A DNA stretch of 6,899 nt from Candidatus Hydrogenedens sp. (lineage in GTDB: Bacteria; Hydrogenedentota; Hydrogenedentia; Hydrogenedentales; Hydrogenedentaceae), in the NCBI GenBank assembly GCA_035378955.1, contig DAOSUS010000078.1, forward strand, positions 7,377 through 14,275, in the 5' to 3' direction. The notes under the pieces were generated by a model. The model was not told the DNA's origin. It ran no database searches and saw only the letters and a list, made by a program, of their open reading frames with translations. Positions within the stretch are counted from its first letter, which is position 1. Each line of letters opens with the position of its first letter. Position numbers and translations under genes: made by a program. Positions 1-6,014 of this stretch are shown here, piece by piece.

Positions 1-1617
1 GGTTTAAAAGCAAATCAGATAAAGAGGCTTGAATCACTAAAGAATAGGAAACCGGTTGCAACGAGAATAATTTCAGTAGAATTGAGCCGAACATTATGCG
101 AACTATCTCATGAGATTAGCCGACAGATAGGTGTTCTTATAGACCGTAAAGGAAGAATAACGGATGTGTGTGTGGGTGATGCACAGTCAATTCCTATGCC
201 CCCTATTGAGAGGAGGGCGTTAAACCGATTATCTGAGGTGCGGCTTGTCCATACGCATTTAGGGACACATACAGGATTGGATGATGACGACTTGAGTTAT
301 CTTGCCATTTATAGATTAGACGCTGTGGCTGCAATAGAAGTAGATAATAATGCCCTTCCTAAGAAAATATATTTCGCCCATTTGCTCCCTGCAAATGATG
401 AGAATAAATCGTGGCAAATTTATCCCCCGACTACAGTTTATGATTTGAAAGAAGATTTTTTAGAATTAATTCAATCTTTGGAAGAAGAATTAGAACGCAA
501 CCGTGTCTTCAATCAACCTAATTTAAAAGGGGACAATGCCATTCTAATTCATGTATCCACACAACCTTTGTCTACTATACAGGATTCGGTGCAGGAACTT
601 ACAGAGTTAGCCCGAAGTGCCGGGATAAAGGTACTGGATAAAGTAATACAAAGGAGACCTCCTGACGCAAGGTATGTATTAGGACAGGGTAAGTTCAAAC
701 AGATACTTATACGGGCGGTGCAATTAGGGGCAGATATGCTTGTTTTTGACCAGAATCTAAGCCCATCGCAAGTAAAGTCTTTATCTGACTTTACTGATTT
801 GAAAATTTTAGATAGGACACAGGTGATATTGGATATATTTGCTCAACATGCAATTACACGAGAAGGAAAGATTCAAGTAGAGTTAGCCCAACTAAAATAT
901 CTATTTCCGTTTCTGGGTATAAAACAAACAGCACTGTCGCGATTGACAGGTGGAATTGGTGGAAGGGGGCCCGGTGAAACGAAATTGGAAATTGATAGAA
1001 GAAGGGCGAGAGACCGAATTGCTCAATTAGAGCAAGAAGTAAAGGAATTGGGAAAACGAAGAGAATTAAGAAGGCAGGTCCGAACGGTTCGTCAAGTTCC
1101 GACCGTGGCTATTGTCGGATATACAAATGCGGGAAAATCTACTTTGCTAAACAATTTGACAAATAGCACAGTTGTTGCAGAGGATTTTTTATTTGCCACC
1201 TTACACCCAGTTTCAAGAAGATTGCGTTTCCCTCGCGAAAGGGAAGTAATTATTATTGATACAGTCGGTTTTATACGGAATCTGCCCAAAGACTTGATGT
1301 CCGCATTCCGAACAACATTTGAAGAAATTAATGATGCGGATTTATTATTACATGTATTAGATGTTTCATCGGAAGATGTTGAAGAAAAACACGATACCGT
1401 AGTAAGACTGTTAAAAGATTTAGAATTGGATACCAAACCACGAATTAATGTGTTAAATAAAATTGATAAGGCCAATCCCTCTATTGTTCAAGGGTTAATT
1501 CAACAATATGATGGAGTTCCTATTAGTGCCCTGGATTCTTCAACATTTAATCCTTTACTTAAAAAGATGGAGATACTTCTTTGGGGACGAACAGCGTTAT
1601 ACGAATCAAAATTTTAG
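1..1617 (+). CDS. hflX: GTPase HflX, long form, 5' end outside window
   Basis: HflX is a GTPase that binds the 50S subunit and splits or rescues stalled ribosomes. The frame is open from base 1 (visible start GLKANQIKRLESLK) and the residues before the TTG at 82 match the N-terminal extension of long HflX proteins, so TTG 82 is not the start and the gene is 5' partial. Counting from base 1, 538 residues are visible. The N-terminal extension includes VHTHLGTHTGLDDDDLSYL. The HflX domain follows, with RYVLGQGK and the signature GGRGPGETKLEIDRRR at about 320-335, then a basic coiled coil. The G domain has G1 GYTNAGKS (373-380), G2 FATLHP (around 400), G3 DTVGFI (420-425), G4 NKID (486-489) and G5 ISAL (508-511). 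The G2 region has His where the family usually has Asp (ATLDP). The stop is TAG at 1615-1617. The 3' end overlaps the next gene by 37 bases. Identity is secure; the true start is not visible. Confidence 0.96.
   Translation, partial: GLKANQIKRLESLKNRKPVATRIISVELSRTLCELSHEISRQIGVLIDRKGRITDVCVGDAQSIPMPPIERRALNRLSEVRLVHTHLGTHTGLDDDDLSYLAIYRLDAVAAIEVDNNALPKKIYFAHLLPANDENKSWQIYPPTTVYDLKEDFLELIQSLEEELERNRVFNQPNLKGDNAILIHVSTQPLSTIQDSVQELTELARSAGIKVLDKVIQRRPPDARYVLGQGKFKQILIRAVQLGADMLVFDQNLSPSQVKSLSDFTDLKILDRTQVILDIFAQHAITREGKIQVELAQLKYLFPFLGIKQTALSRLTGGIGGRGPGETKLEIDRRRARDRIAQLEQEVKELGKRRELRRQVRTVRQVPTVAIVGYTNAGKSTLLNNLTNSTVVAEDFLFATLHPVSRRLRFPREREVIIIDTVGFIRNLPKDLMSAFRTTFEEINDADLLLHVLDVSSEDVEEKHDTVVRLLKDLELDTKPRINVLNKIDKANPSIVQGLIQQYDGVPISALDSSTFNPLLKKMEILLWGRTALYESKF
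1569..1573 (+). promoter_or_regulatory. Ribosome binding site for the TTG start of the TPR lipoprotein gene
   Basis: GGAGA sits inside hflX coding sequence, 7 bases before TTG 1581. It decides the start, because the alternative ATG at 1620 has only AT-rich sequence before it with no purine-rich match to the 16S rRNA tail. Confidence 0.6.
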
Positions 1618-2648
1618 TAATGTTTCTTTTATTAGGGACTTTGTTTCAATGTTCTAAAAGTGCCGATGTGGCTACAACTATAACATTGGCAAAAAATAAA
1701 GTGAATGAGTATTATCAACTACAAGAACAAATTAAAAATACGCCAACTTCTTCATCGCAACAATTACAAGAATTAAATGTAAAAGCCCGTTCTTTAATAA
1801 ATGATGCTCAAATTATGTTGGAGCAAATAGATGTGGTAAATCTGGATTTTTCAGAGGGGATTGATGTATATCTGAATGTTTTAGAGATTCAGGGCAATCA
1901 TGATTGGGTCGTTAAAATTTTAGAGAAACTTGTCAGAAAAAATTCAGATAATGGAGATTATTGGGTCAGAATGGGCTGGAATAATATGAAGAAAGGGAAT
2001 GAATATCTTCAGGAGGCTTTCCGTTGTTTTGAAAAAGCCGTAAAATTAAAGGTGTCAGAAAAAGAGAAAATACGATTATGGAGTTCTTTTGGAGATATTT
2101 ATTGGGAATTAAGACAAATAGAACCAGCGAGAGAATCATATAAAAAGGCTTTGGAAATAGACAGTGATATTTGGTCAAAAGTTGGTTTGTCGGGTATTGA
2201 TGTTGTTGATGGGAATATGAAAGAAGCAGAGGATAGGCTGGTATCAATTGGTAAGGATTTACAGCAATACGATGTTCCTGTTCGTTTAAGAATGAGGGAG
2301 GCATTATCAATATTTGAAGAGCAGAAAAAAAATATTGATGAAAAGGCAGAGATGATGATGGCCTATAGCCATATATTATATAGAGCAGGAAGGATAGAGG
2401 ATGCTATTGCCACAGCAAATCACGCTTTGTTTATGAATAATCAAAATTGGGAAGGGTGGAATTTCTTAGGCAGTATATACCTTCAGTTAGGTTATTTAAA
2501 AGATGCAGAAAAGACATTTTTAGAATCATTAAAGGTAAATTCAGAACAGCCCAATGTGAAGAAGATTGTTGAAGAGTTGTCAAAGTCAAAAGAGACAAGT
2601 CCTACAACCGATAAAAGTCCTCAGCCGTTAATTTTTAGAAAAAACTAA
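1581..2648 (+). CDS. Predicted lipoprotein with tetratricopeptide repeats, function unknown
   Basis: This is a 355-residue protein I cannot assign to a named family. Residues 1-24 resemble a lipoprotein signal peptide: a basic n-region (R8, K10), a hydrophobic core ILVMFLLLGTLF, then Cys24. The lipobox is LFQC, with Gln at -1 instead of the usual Gly, Ala or Ser, so lipidation is probable but not certain. A helical region with Gln-rich coil follows (about 35-85). TPR-like helix pairs lie at about 126-157, 166-197, 258-287 and 290-321, with typical spacing such as FGDIYWELRQIEPARESYKKAL and FLGSIYLQLGYLKDAEKTFLESL. The tail (about 335-355) is Ser/Thr/Lys/Pro-rich and likely disordered. I chose TTG 1581 because GGAGA at 1569-1573 lies 7 bases upstream and this start supplies the basic n-region. 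ATG 1620 has no Shine-Dalgarno sequence and would remove it. The gene overlaps hflX by 37 bases and is probably cotranscribed with it. A role as an envelope scaffold for protein-protein contacts is inference. Confidence 0.85.
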   Translation: MGTNSVIRIKILVMFLLLGTLFQCSKSADVATTITLAKNKVNEYYQLQEQIKNTPTSSSQQLQELNVKARSLINDAQIMLEQIDVVNLDFSEGIDVYLNVLEIQGNHDWVVKILEKLVRKNSDNGDYWVRMGWNNMKKGNEYLQEAFRCFEKAVKLKVSEKEKIRLWSSFGDIYWELRQIEPARESYKKALEIDSDIWSKVGLSGIDVVDGNMKEAEDRLVSIGKDLQQYDVPVRLRMREALSIFEEQKKNIDEKAEMMMAYSHILYRAGRIEDAIATANHALFMNNQNWEGWNFLGSIYLQLGYLKDAEKTFLESLKVNSEQPNVKKIVEELSKSKETSPTTDKSPQPLIFRKN

Positions 2649-2703
2649 ACATAAAAGTAGAATATCAAGAAAATGAACAGATATTAGAGCAATATAATTA
2701 AAG

Positions 2704-2732
2704 TTGTGATATTAATAAAAATATGATATAAT
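2704..2732 (+). promoter_or_regulatory. Sigma70-type extended -10 promoter of the ffh cluster
   Basis: The -35 box TTGTGA (2704-2709, 4 of 6 consensus) and the perfect -10 box TATAAT (2727-2732) are 17 bases apart. TG at 2724-2725 makes an extended -10 (TGaTATAAT). The predicted transcription start is near 2739-2740, giving a 5' leader of about 40 bases before ffh. It lies in the 131-base gap after the TPR lipoprotein gene. I see no GC-rich hairpin with a U-run there, so read-through from upstream remains possible. A second TATAAT at 2693-2698 has no matching -35 box. The assignment rests on consensus matching only. Confidence 0.7.
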
Positions 2733-2779
2733 ATAGTGCATTTCTGTGAAAATTCCCTTATAACTGTTAGAGTAAAAAT

Positions 2780-4129
2780 ATGTTTGAGTCCCTATCAAAA
2801 AAATTAGAATCGGCATTTAAGTTCTTTCGTGGTCAACTTCGGCTAACAGAAGAGAACATGAAGGAAGGGTTGCAAATTATTCGTGTAGCCCTTTTAGAAG
2901 CCGATGTTAACTACAAAGTAGTCAAAAAGTTTATTGAAGATATTCAACAAAAAGCATTGGGACAAAATGTTTTAGAGAGTATAAATCCAACTCAACAACT
3001 TATTAAAATTGTATATGATGAACTTGTAGAAATTATGGGTGGTGAAAATAAGGAACTTGCAAAGGCAAGCACACCACCTACAATAATAATGATGGTTGGA
3101 TTGCAGGGACAAGGCAAAACGACATCTGCAGCAAAACTTGCATATTACATGAAGAGGAAAAAAGGGCAAAAACCGATGTTGGTTGCGTGTGATATTTATC
3201 GCCCTGCAGCCATAAAACAGTTAGAAATTTTAGCACAACAGGCAGAAGTGGAATATTTCTCTTTGGGTTCGGATGTGAATCCAGTAGATATAGCCATGAT
3301 GTCTATCGGTGAAGCAAATTTAAGAGGTTGTGATACGGTTATCCTGGATACCGCGGGAAGACTTCATATTGATACGGAAATGATGGCAGAAGTGCGTCAA
3401 ATAGCCATACAAGTAAAGCCCCATGAAATACTTTTTGTAGCCAATGCAATGATGGGGCAGGATGCAGTCCGCTCTGCAAAACAATTTCACGATACCGTGC
3501 CTCTTACAGGTGTTGTCTTAACACAGATGGATGGTGATGCTCGTGGTGGTGCTGCATTAAGTATTATTGAGGTTACCCATTGTCCTATTAAATTTATTGG
3601 TACCGGAGAAAAGATTGATGCGTTAGAGTTATTCCATCCAAGACGGATGGCAGACCAGATTTTAGGGATGGGAGATGTTGTCTCTCTTGTGGAAAAAGCA
3701 CAAGAGGTTGTAGATAAAGAAAAGGCGATGCAATTTCAGGAAAAAGTTCGGAAAGCCAACTGGGATTTAGAAGACTTTCTGGAACAAATGCGGCAGGTCA
3801 AAAAGATGGGAAGTTTCAGTGATTTGATAAAGAAAATTCCCGGGATTGGTAAGATGATTCCTTCTGGTATGGACCTGCCCGAAGATGAAATGAAACATAC
3901 AGAAGCGATAATACTTTCTATGACAAAGGAAGAGAGACGAAATCCAAAAATTATTAATGGAAGTCGTCGCAGAAGAATTGCAGATGGAAGTGGAACATCT
4001 GTGCAAGAAGTGAATGCATTATTAAAAGATTTTGAAAAGATGCGTAAGATGATGAAAGATATGGTTAAAGGGGCAAAAGGAAAAATTCCGAAAGGAATTG
4101 GCCCTTTTATGCCCGGAGGTATAATGTAA
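2780..4129 (+). CDS. ffh: Signal recognition particle GTPase Ffh (SRP54)
   Basis: Ffh binds 4.5S/6S RNA and signal sequences at the ribosome exit, and delivers ribosome-nascent chains to the receptor FtsY at the inner membrane. At 449 residues it is normal length. The N domain (about 1-90) contains ALLEADVN at 37-44. The G domain has the P-loop GLQGQGKTT (107-115), DIYRPAA (138-144), DTAGR (190-194), the G4 region TQMDGDARGGAAL (248-260) and GTGEK (274-278). The M domain (about 305-449) carries the RNA-binding helix with SRRRRIADGSG (395-405) and a Met-rich tail. Two positions depart from the usual family sequence. G4 is TQMD rather than TKxD (Gln249), and the segment usually VxDAMTGQ reads VANAMMGQ (Asn222). 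The frame is intact and all other motifs are sound, so I read this as a functional variant. ATG 2780 has only a weak GAG 7 bases upstream. The upstream ylxM gene found in Firmicutes is absent. Confidence 0.98.
   Translation: MFESLSKKLESAFKFFRGQLRLTEENMKEGLQIIRVALLEADVNYKVVKKFIEDIQQKALGQNVLESINPTQQLIKIVYDELVEIMGGENKELAKASTPPTIIMMVGLQGQGKTTSAAKLAYYMKRKKGQKPMLVACDIYRPAAIKQLEILAQQAEVEYFSLGSDVNPVDIAMMSIGEANLRGCDTVILDTAGRLHIDTEMMAEVRQIAIQVKPHEILFVANAMMGQDAVRSAKQFHDTVPLTGVVLTQMDGDARGGAALSIIEVTHCPIKFIGTGEKIDALELFHPRRMADQILGMGDVVSLVEKAQEVVDKEKAMQFQEKVRKANWDLEDFLEQMRQVKKMGSFSDLIKKIPGIGKMIPSGMDLPEDEMKHTEAIILSMTKEERRNPKIINGSRRRRIADGSGTSVQEVNALLKDFEKMRKMMKDMVKGAKGKIPKGIGPFMPGGIM
4098..4125 (+). promoter_or_regulatory. 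Possible internal promoter for rpsP at the end of ffh
   Basis: TTGGCC (4098-4103) and a perfect TATAAT (4120-4125) are 16 bases apart, which would start transcription near 4132, about 55 bases before rpsP. The -10 box falls on the codons of the conserved Gly-Gly-Ile-Met end of Ffh, so the match may be a by-product of protein sequence in an AT-rich genome. It could let the ribosomal genes be expressed independently of ffh. Confidence 0.3.
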
Positions 4130-4187
4130 TAGAAAGAAATCAATTAATAAACATATAACACCGAAAAACAACAAAGAAAGGAAGATT

Positions 4188-4451
4188 ATGGCAACAGTAA
4201 TACGGTTAAAAAGAGGTGGAAGAACTCATGAACCTTACTATCGTATCGTAGTTATGGATTCAAGAGAAAGAAGACAGGGAAAAGAGATTGATATTATTGG
4301 GTTTTACCAACCCAAGGCTCGCCCTGAACCTATTACAAAGATTGACGAAGAGAAATTGAAGCAATGGCTGAATAAAGGTGTTCGCACATCGGATACGGTG
4401 CATTCATTAATCAAAAAAATGGGTATATTAAAAAATACCCAGAACACTTAA
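4188..4451 (+). CDS. rpsP: 30S ribosomal protein bS16
   Basis: This small-subunit protein binds 16S rRNA in the 5' domain and aids 30S assembly. Its 87 residues are within the usual range. It opens with the family hallmark MATVIRLKRGGRTHEPYYRIVVMDSR, in two blocks (VIRLKRGG and YYRIVVMDSR), followed by IDIIGFYQPKARP and the helix KLKQWLNKGVRTSDTV that ends the conserved core. AAAGGA at 4177-4182 lies 5 bases before ATG 4188, a good ribosome binding site. It is 58 bases downstream of ffh and 33 bases upstream of khpA, the standard order for this cluster. The last codons overlap a short hairpin (4420-4441). Confidence 0.97.
   Translation: MATVIRLKRGGRTHEPYYRIVVMDSRERRQGKEIDIIGFYQPKARPEPITKIDEEKLKQWLNKGVRTSDTVHSLIKKMGILKNTQNT
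4420..4441 (+). other. Short hairpin at the 3' end of rpsP
   Basis: TGGGTAT (4420-4426) pairs with ATACCCA (4435-4441), a 7-base-pair stem with an 8-base A-rich loop. It lies within the last rpsP codons, preceded by an A-run. It is not followed by a U-run, so it is unlikely to be a simple terminator. A role in mRNA stability or in setting the rpsP-to-khpA ratio is speculation. Confidence 0.35.
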
Positions 4452-4470
4452 TCATTAATAGTGTAATGAT
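4451..4470 (+). other. Short AT-rich hairpin in the rpsP-khpA gap
   Basis: ATCATTA (4451-4457) pairs perfectly with TAATGAT (4464-4470) around a 6-base loop. It begins at the last base of the rpsP stop codon and ends 3 bases before the khpA ribosome binding site (GGAG 4474-4477). Only two of its seven pairs include G or C, so it would be weak. It could affect khpA translation, but chance is a real alternative in AT-rich sequence. Confidence 0.3.
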
Positions 4471-4484
4471 ATTGGAGTTATACC

Positions 4485-4715
4485 GTGAAAGACCTTGTAG
4501 AATTTATAGCTAAAAAATTGGTTAAAAAGCCTGAAGAAGTATCCGTATCTTCCATAGAATCCGAAGAGCAAATAGTATTGCAATTGAAAGTGGAGAAGGA
4601 AGATATGGGAAGGATTATAGGTAAGAATGGTAAGACGATTAAAGCAATACGGACAATAATTAATATTGCTTCTGCCAAATTAGGTAAAAAAGTAAATCTG
4701 GAAGTTCTCGAATAA
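4485..4715 (+). CDS. khpA: KH-domain RNA-binding protein KhpA
   Basis: KhpA (YlqC family) is a small RNA chaperone which, in other bacteria, partners with KhpB/Jag. Its 76 residues are the normal length. The opening MKDLVEFIAKKLVKKPEEV is typical, and the KH core MGRIIGKNGKTIKAIRTII (41-59) holds the GxxG loop GKNG at 46-49. The start is GTG 4485, with GGAG at 4474-4477 seven bases upstream. It sits between rpsP and trmD as in many bacteria. Normally rimM follows it, but here only 29 AT-rich bases separate it from trmD. The sequence does not reveal its RNA targets. Confidence 0.95.
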   Translation: MKDLVEFIAKKLVKKPEEVSVSSIESEEQIVLQLKVEKEDMGRIIGKNGKTIKAIRTIINIASAKLGKKVNLEVLE

Positions 4716-4744
4716 CGGGAAAAATAAAATATAAGTTATTTGGA

Positions 4745-5467
4745 ATGACAATACAAATAGATGTACTAACAATTTTTCCAGAATACTTTGAGATACCTCT
4801 TCAGAATAGTTTGTTAGGTAAAGCAATTCAAGAGGGAATAATGAAGGTAAAAGTACATAACATAAGAGATTTTGCGAAAGATAAACATAAAACGGTTGAC
4901 GATACTCCGTATGGAGGTGGACCAGGAATGGTAATGAAGTGTGAGCCTATATTTGATGCTGTAGATGCTCTAAAAGATAGCAATTCTCTCGAACATGTAA
5001 TTTTGTTATCTCCCGGAGGTAAAATCCTTACACAGGACAAAGTCAGGGAGATGGCACAATGGAAAGACTTTGTTCTGATATGTGGGCGATATGAAGGAGT
5101 CGATGAACGGATTGTGGAAAACTTGATAACAGAAGAAATATCTATTGGCGATTATGTATTAAGTGGCGGAGAATTGCCTGCTCTTGTCATTATCGAGGCT
5201 GTTAGTCGGATGTTGCCCGGTGTTATTGGAGAATGGGAATCTGTTACAAATGATTCTTTATATGATGGATTATTATCCTATCCGCAGTATACGAAACCTG
5301 CGGAATTCCGTGGAATGAAGGTCCCGGAGATATTATTGTCAGGCAATCATGAAAAGATACGGATTTGGCGAGAAGAACAATCGCTTTCGAGAACAAAAAG
5401 GAAACGCCCGGATTTATTAGAAAAATATCTGGAAAAGAAAAAAAACAGTAATAATCAAGTGGAATAA
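4745..5467 (+). CDS. trmD: tRNA (guanine-N1-)-methyltransferase TrmD
   Basis: TrmD transfers a methyl group from S-adenosylmethionine to N1 of G37 in tRNAs with G at position 36, preventing +1 frameshifting. It is a SPOUT-family dimer with a trefoil knot. The 240 residues match the family length. Visible motifs are DVLTIFPE (6-13), YGGGPGMVM (56-64), LLSPGG (87-92), GRYEGVDER (114-122) and SIGDYVLSGGE (133-143). Arg155 and Asp170 correspond to catalytic-site residues Arg154 and Asp169 of the E. coli and Haemophilus enzymes. The C-terminal domain includes YPQYTKP (179-185) and a Lys-rich tail. ATG 4745 is the only sensible start, but it has no recognisable Shine-Dalgarno: GGA directly abuts the ATG and the preceding 20 bases are almost all A/T. 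Translation may rely on an unstructured leader. Confidence 0.98.
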   Translation: MTIQIDVLTIFPEYFEIPLQNSLLGKAIQEGIMKVKVHNIRDFAKDKHKTVDDTPYGGGPGMVMKCEPIFDAVDALKDSNSLEHVILLSPGGKILTQDKVREMAQWKDFVLICGRYEGVDERIVENLITEEISIGDYVLSGGELPALVIIEAVSRMLPGVIGEWESVTNDSLYDGLLSYPQYTKPAEFRGMKVPEILLSGNHEKIRIWREEQSLSRTKRKRPDLLEKYLEKKKNSNNQVE

Positions 5468-5503
5468 TCAAATACAAAATAAATATAATATATACTTCAT
5501 AAA

Positions 5504-5509
5504 AGGAGA
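5504..5509 (+). promoter_or_regulatory. Strong ribosome binding site for the GTG start of rplS
   Basis: AGGAGA (5504-5509) lies 7 bases before GTG 5517 and is the best Shine-Dalgarno match in the window. It fixes GTG as the start and excludes the in-frame ATG at residue 12, which would remove conserved N-terminal sequence. Confidence 0.7.
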
Positions 5510-5516
5510 ATTAACC

Positions 5517-5912
5517 GTGGATGTAATTAGTGAATATTTATCAAAACACATGAAACCCCCAGAGAAATTACCTGAATTTAATGTAGGAGATACAGTTCGG
5601 GTGCATTTTAAGATTGTTGAAGGGGGAAAAGAAAGAATTCAGATTTTTGAAGGTGTAGTTATTGGACGCAAACATGGAACCAGTCCACATGCTACATTTA
5701 CCGTAAGAAGGGTAACTTATGGTGAAGGAGTGGAACGCGTTTTCCCATTACATTCCCCTCGTATTGCTAAAGTAGATGTTGTTCGTGAAGGTAAGGTGAG
5801 AAGAGCGAAACTTTACTACCTGAGAGAGCGTATTGGTAAGCATGCTAAAGTGAAAGCAAAGCAAAGACTTGCTATCGAAGAAACATCTCAAGAGCCATCC
5901 AGCGAAAGTTAA
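5517..5912 (+). CDS. rplS: 50S ribosomal protein bL19
   Basis: This protein of the large subunit sits at the 30S-50S interface. Its 131 residues are slightly longer than the common 115-120. Hallmarks are FNVGDTVRVHFKIVEGGKER (21-40), IQIFEGVVIGRK (41-52), FTVRRVTYGEGVERVFPLHS (61-80) and the basic segment with KVRRAKLYYLRER (93-105). The extra length is a Lys-rich stretch followed by a Glu/Ser tail (121-131). The start is GTG 5517, 49 bases after trmD. It ends the classical translation cluster here; genes that often follow in other bacteria (rnhB, ylqF/rbgA) are not present. Confidence 0.97.
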   Translation: MDVISEYLSKHMKPPEKLPEFNVGDTVRVHFKIVEGGKERIQIFEGVVIGRKHGTSPHATFTVRRVTYGEGVERVFPLHSPRIAKVDVVREGKVRRAKLYYLRERIGKHAKVKAKQRLAIEETSQEPSSES

Positions 5913-5936
5913 AATTTCCATACAACTCGCTTTATT
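5901..5936 (+). terminator. Possible weak terminator hairpin after rplS
   Basis: AGCGA plus GTT (5901-5905, 5908-5910) can pair with AACTCGCT (5924-5931), with a two-base AA bulge and a 13-base loop, followed by TTATT. The stem starts in the last codons of rplS. It is short, bulged, and followed by only a broken T-run, so termination would be inefficient if it occurs at all. Confidence 0.2.
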
Positions 5937-5961
5937 CCATAGGTATAGGGGGCTTATTAAT

Positions 5962-5991
5962 TTGAAAAAACATATAAAATAGGGGTATAGT
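5962..5991 (+). promoter_or_regulatory. Candidate sigma70-type promoter of the HNH gene
   Basis: TTGAAA (5962-5967) and TATAGT (5986-5991, 5 of 6 consensus) are 18 bases apart. The predicted start is near 5998, giving a leader of about 17 bases before ATG 6015. This would make the HNH gene a separate transcription unit from the rplS cluster. The -10 and start region lie inside a palindrome (5987-6003). Confidence 0.5.
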
Positions 5992-6003
5992 TTTAAAAAC
6001 TAT
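5987..6003. repeat. 17-base palindrome over the HNH promoter, possible operator
   Basis: ATAGTTTT (5987-5994) and AAAACTAT (5996-6003) are perfect inverted copies around one central base. The repeat covers most of the -10 box and the predicted transcription start, a classic place for a repressor site. It is wholly AT-rich apart from one G and one C, so as RNA it would be a weak hairpin and not a terminator. A chance palindrome cannot be excluded. Confidence 0.4.
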
Positions 6004-6014
6004 GGAATGATTAT

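Noticed and set aside
1092..1475. Antisense open frame of 127 codons within hflX
   Set aside because: It lies fully opposite the conserved G domain of HflX, its translation is low-complexity Ser/Asn/Thr-rich sequence, and it has no supporting start signal or family motif.
2661..2685. Inverted repeat AATATC...GATATT after the TPR gene as a terminator
   Set aside because: The stem is only six mostly A/T pairs with a 13-base loop and no T-run follows, so it does not resemble an intrinsic terminator.
3736..4143. Antisense open frame of 135 codons within ffh
   Set aside because: It mirrors the Ffh M domain codons and its product resembles no known protein; the hydrophobic composition follows from the complementary strand of Lys/Met-rich codons.
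5484..5489. Perfect TATAAT before rplS as a promoter
   Set aside because: No -35-like hexamer lies 16-18 bases upstream (the region reads ggaata) and there is no TG extension; such a box is expected by chance in this AT-rich gap.
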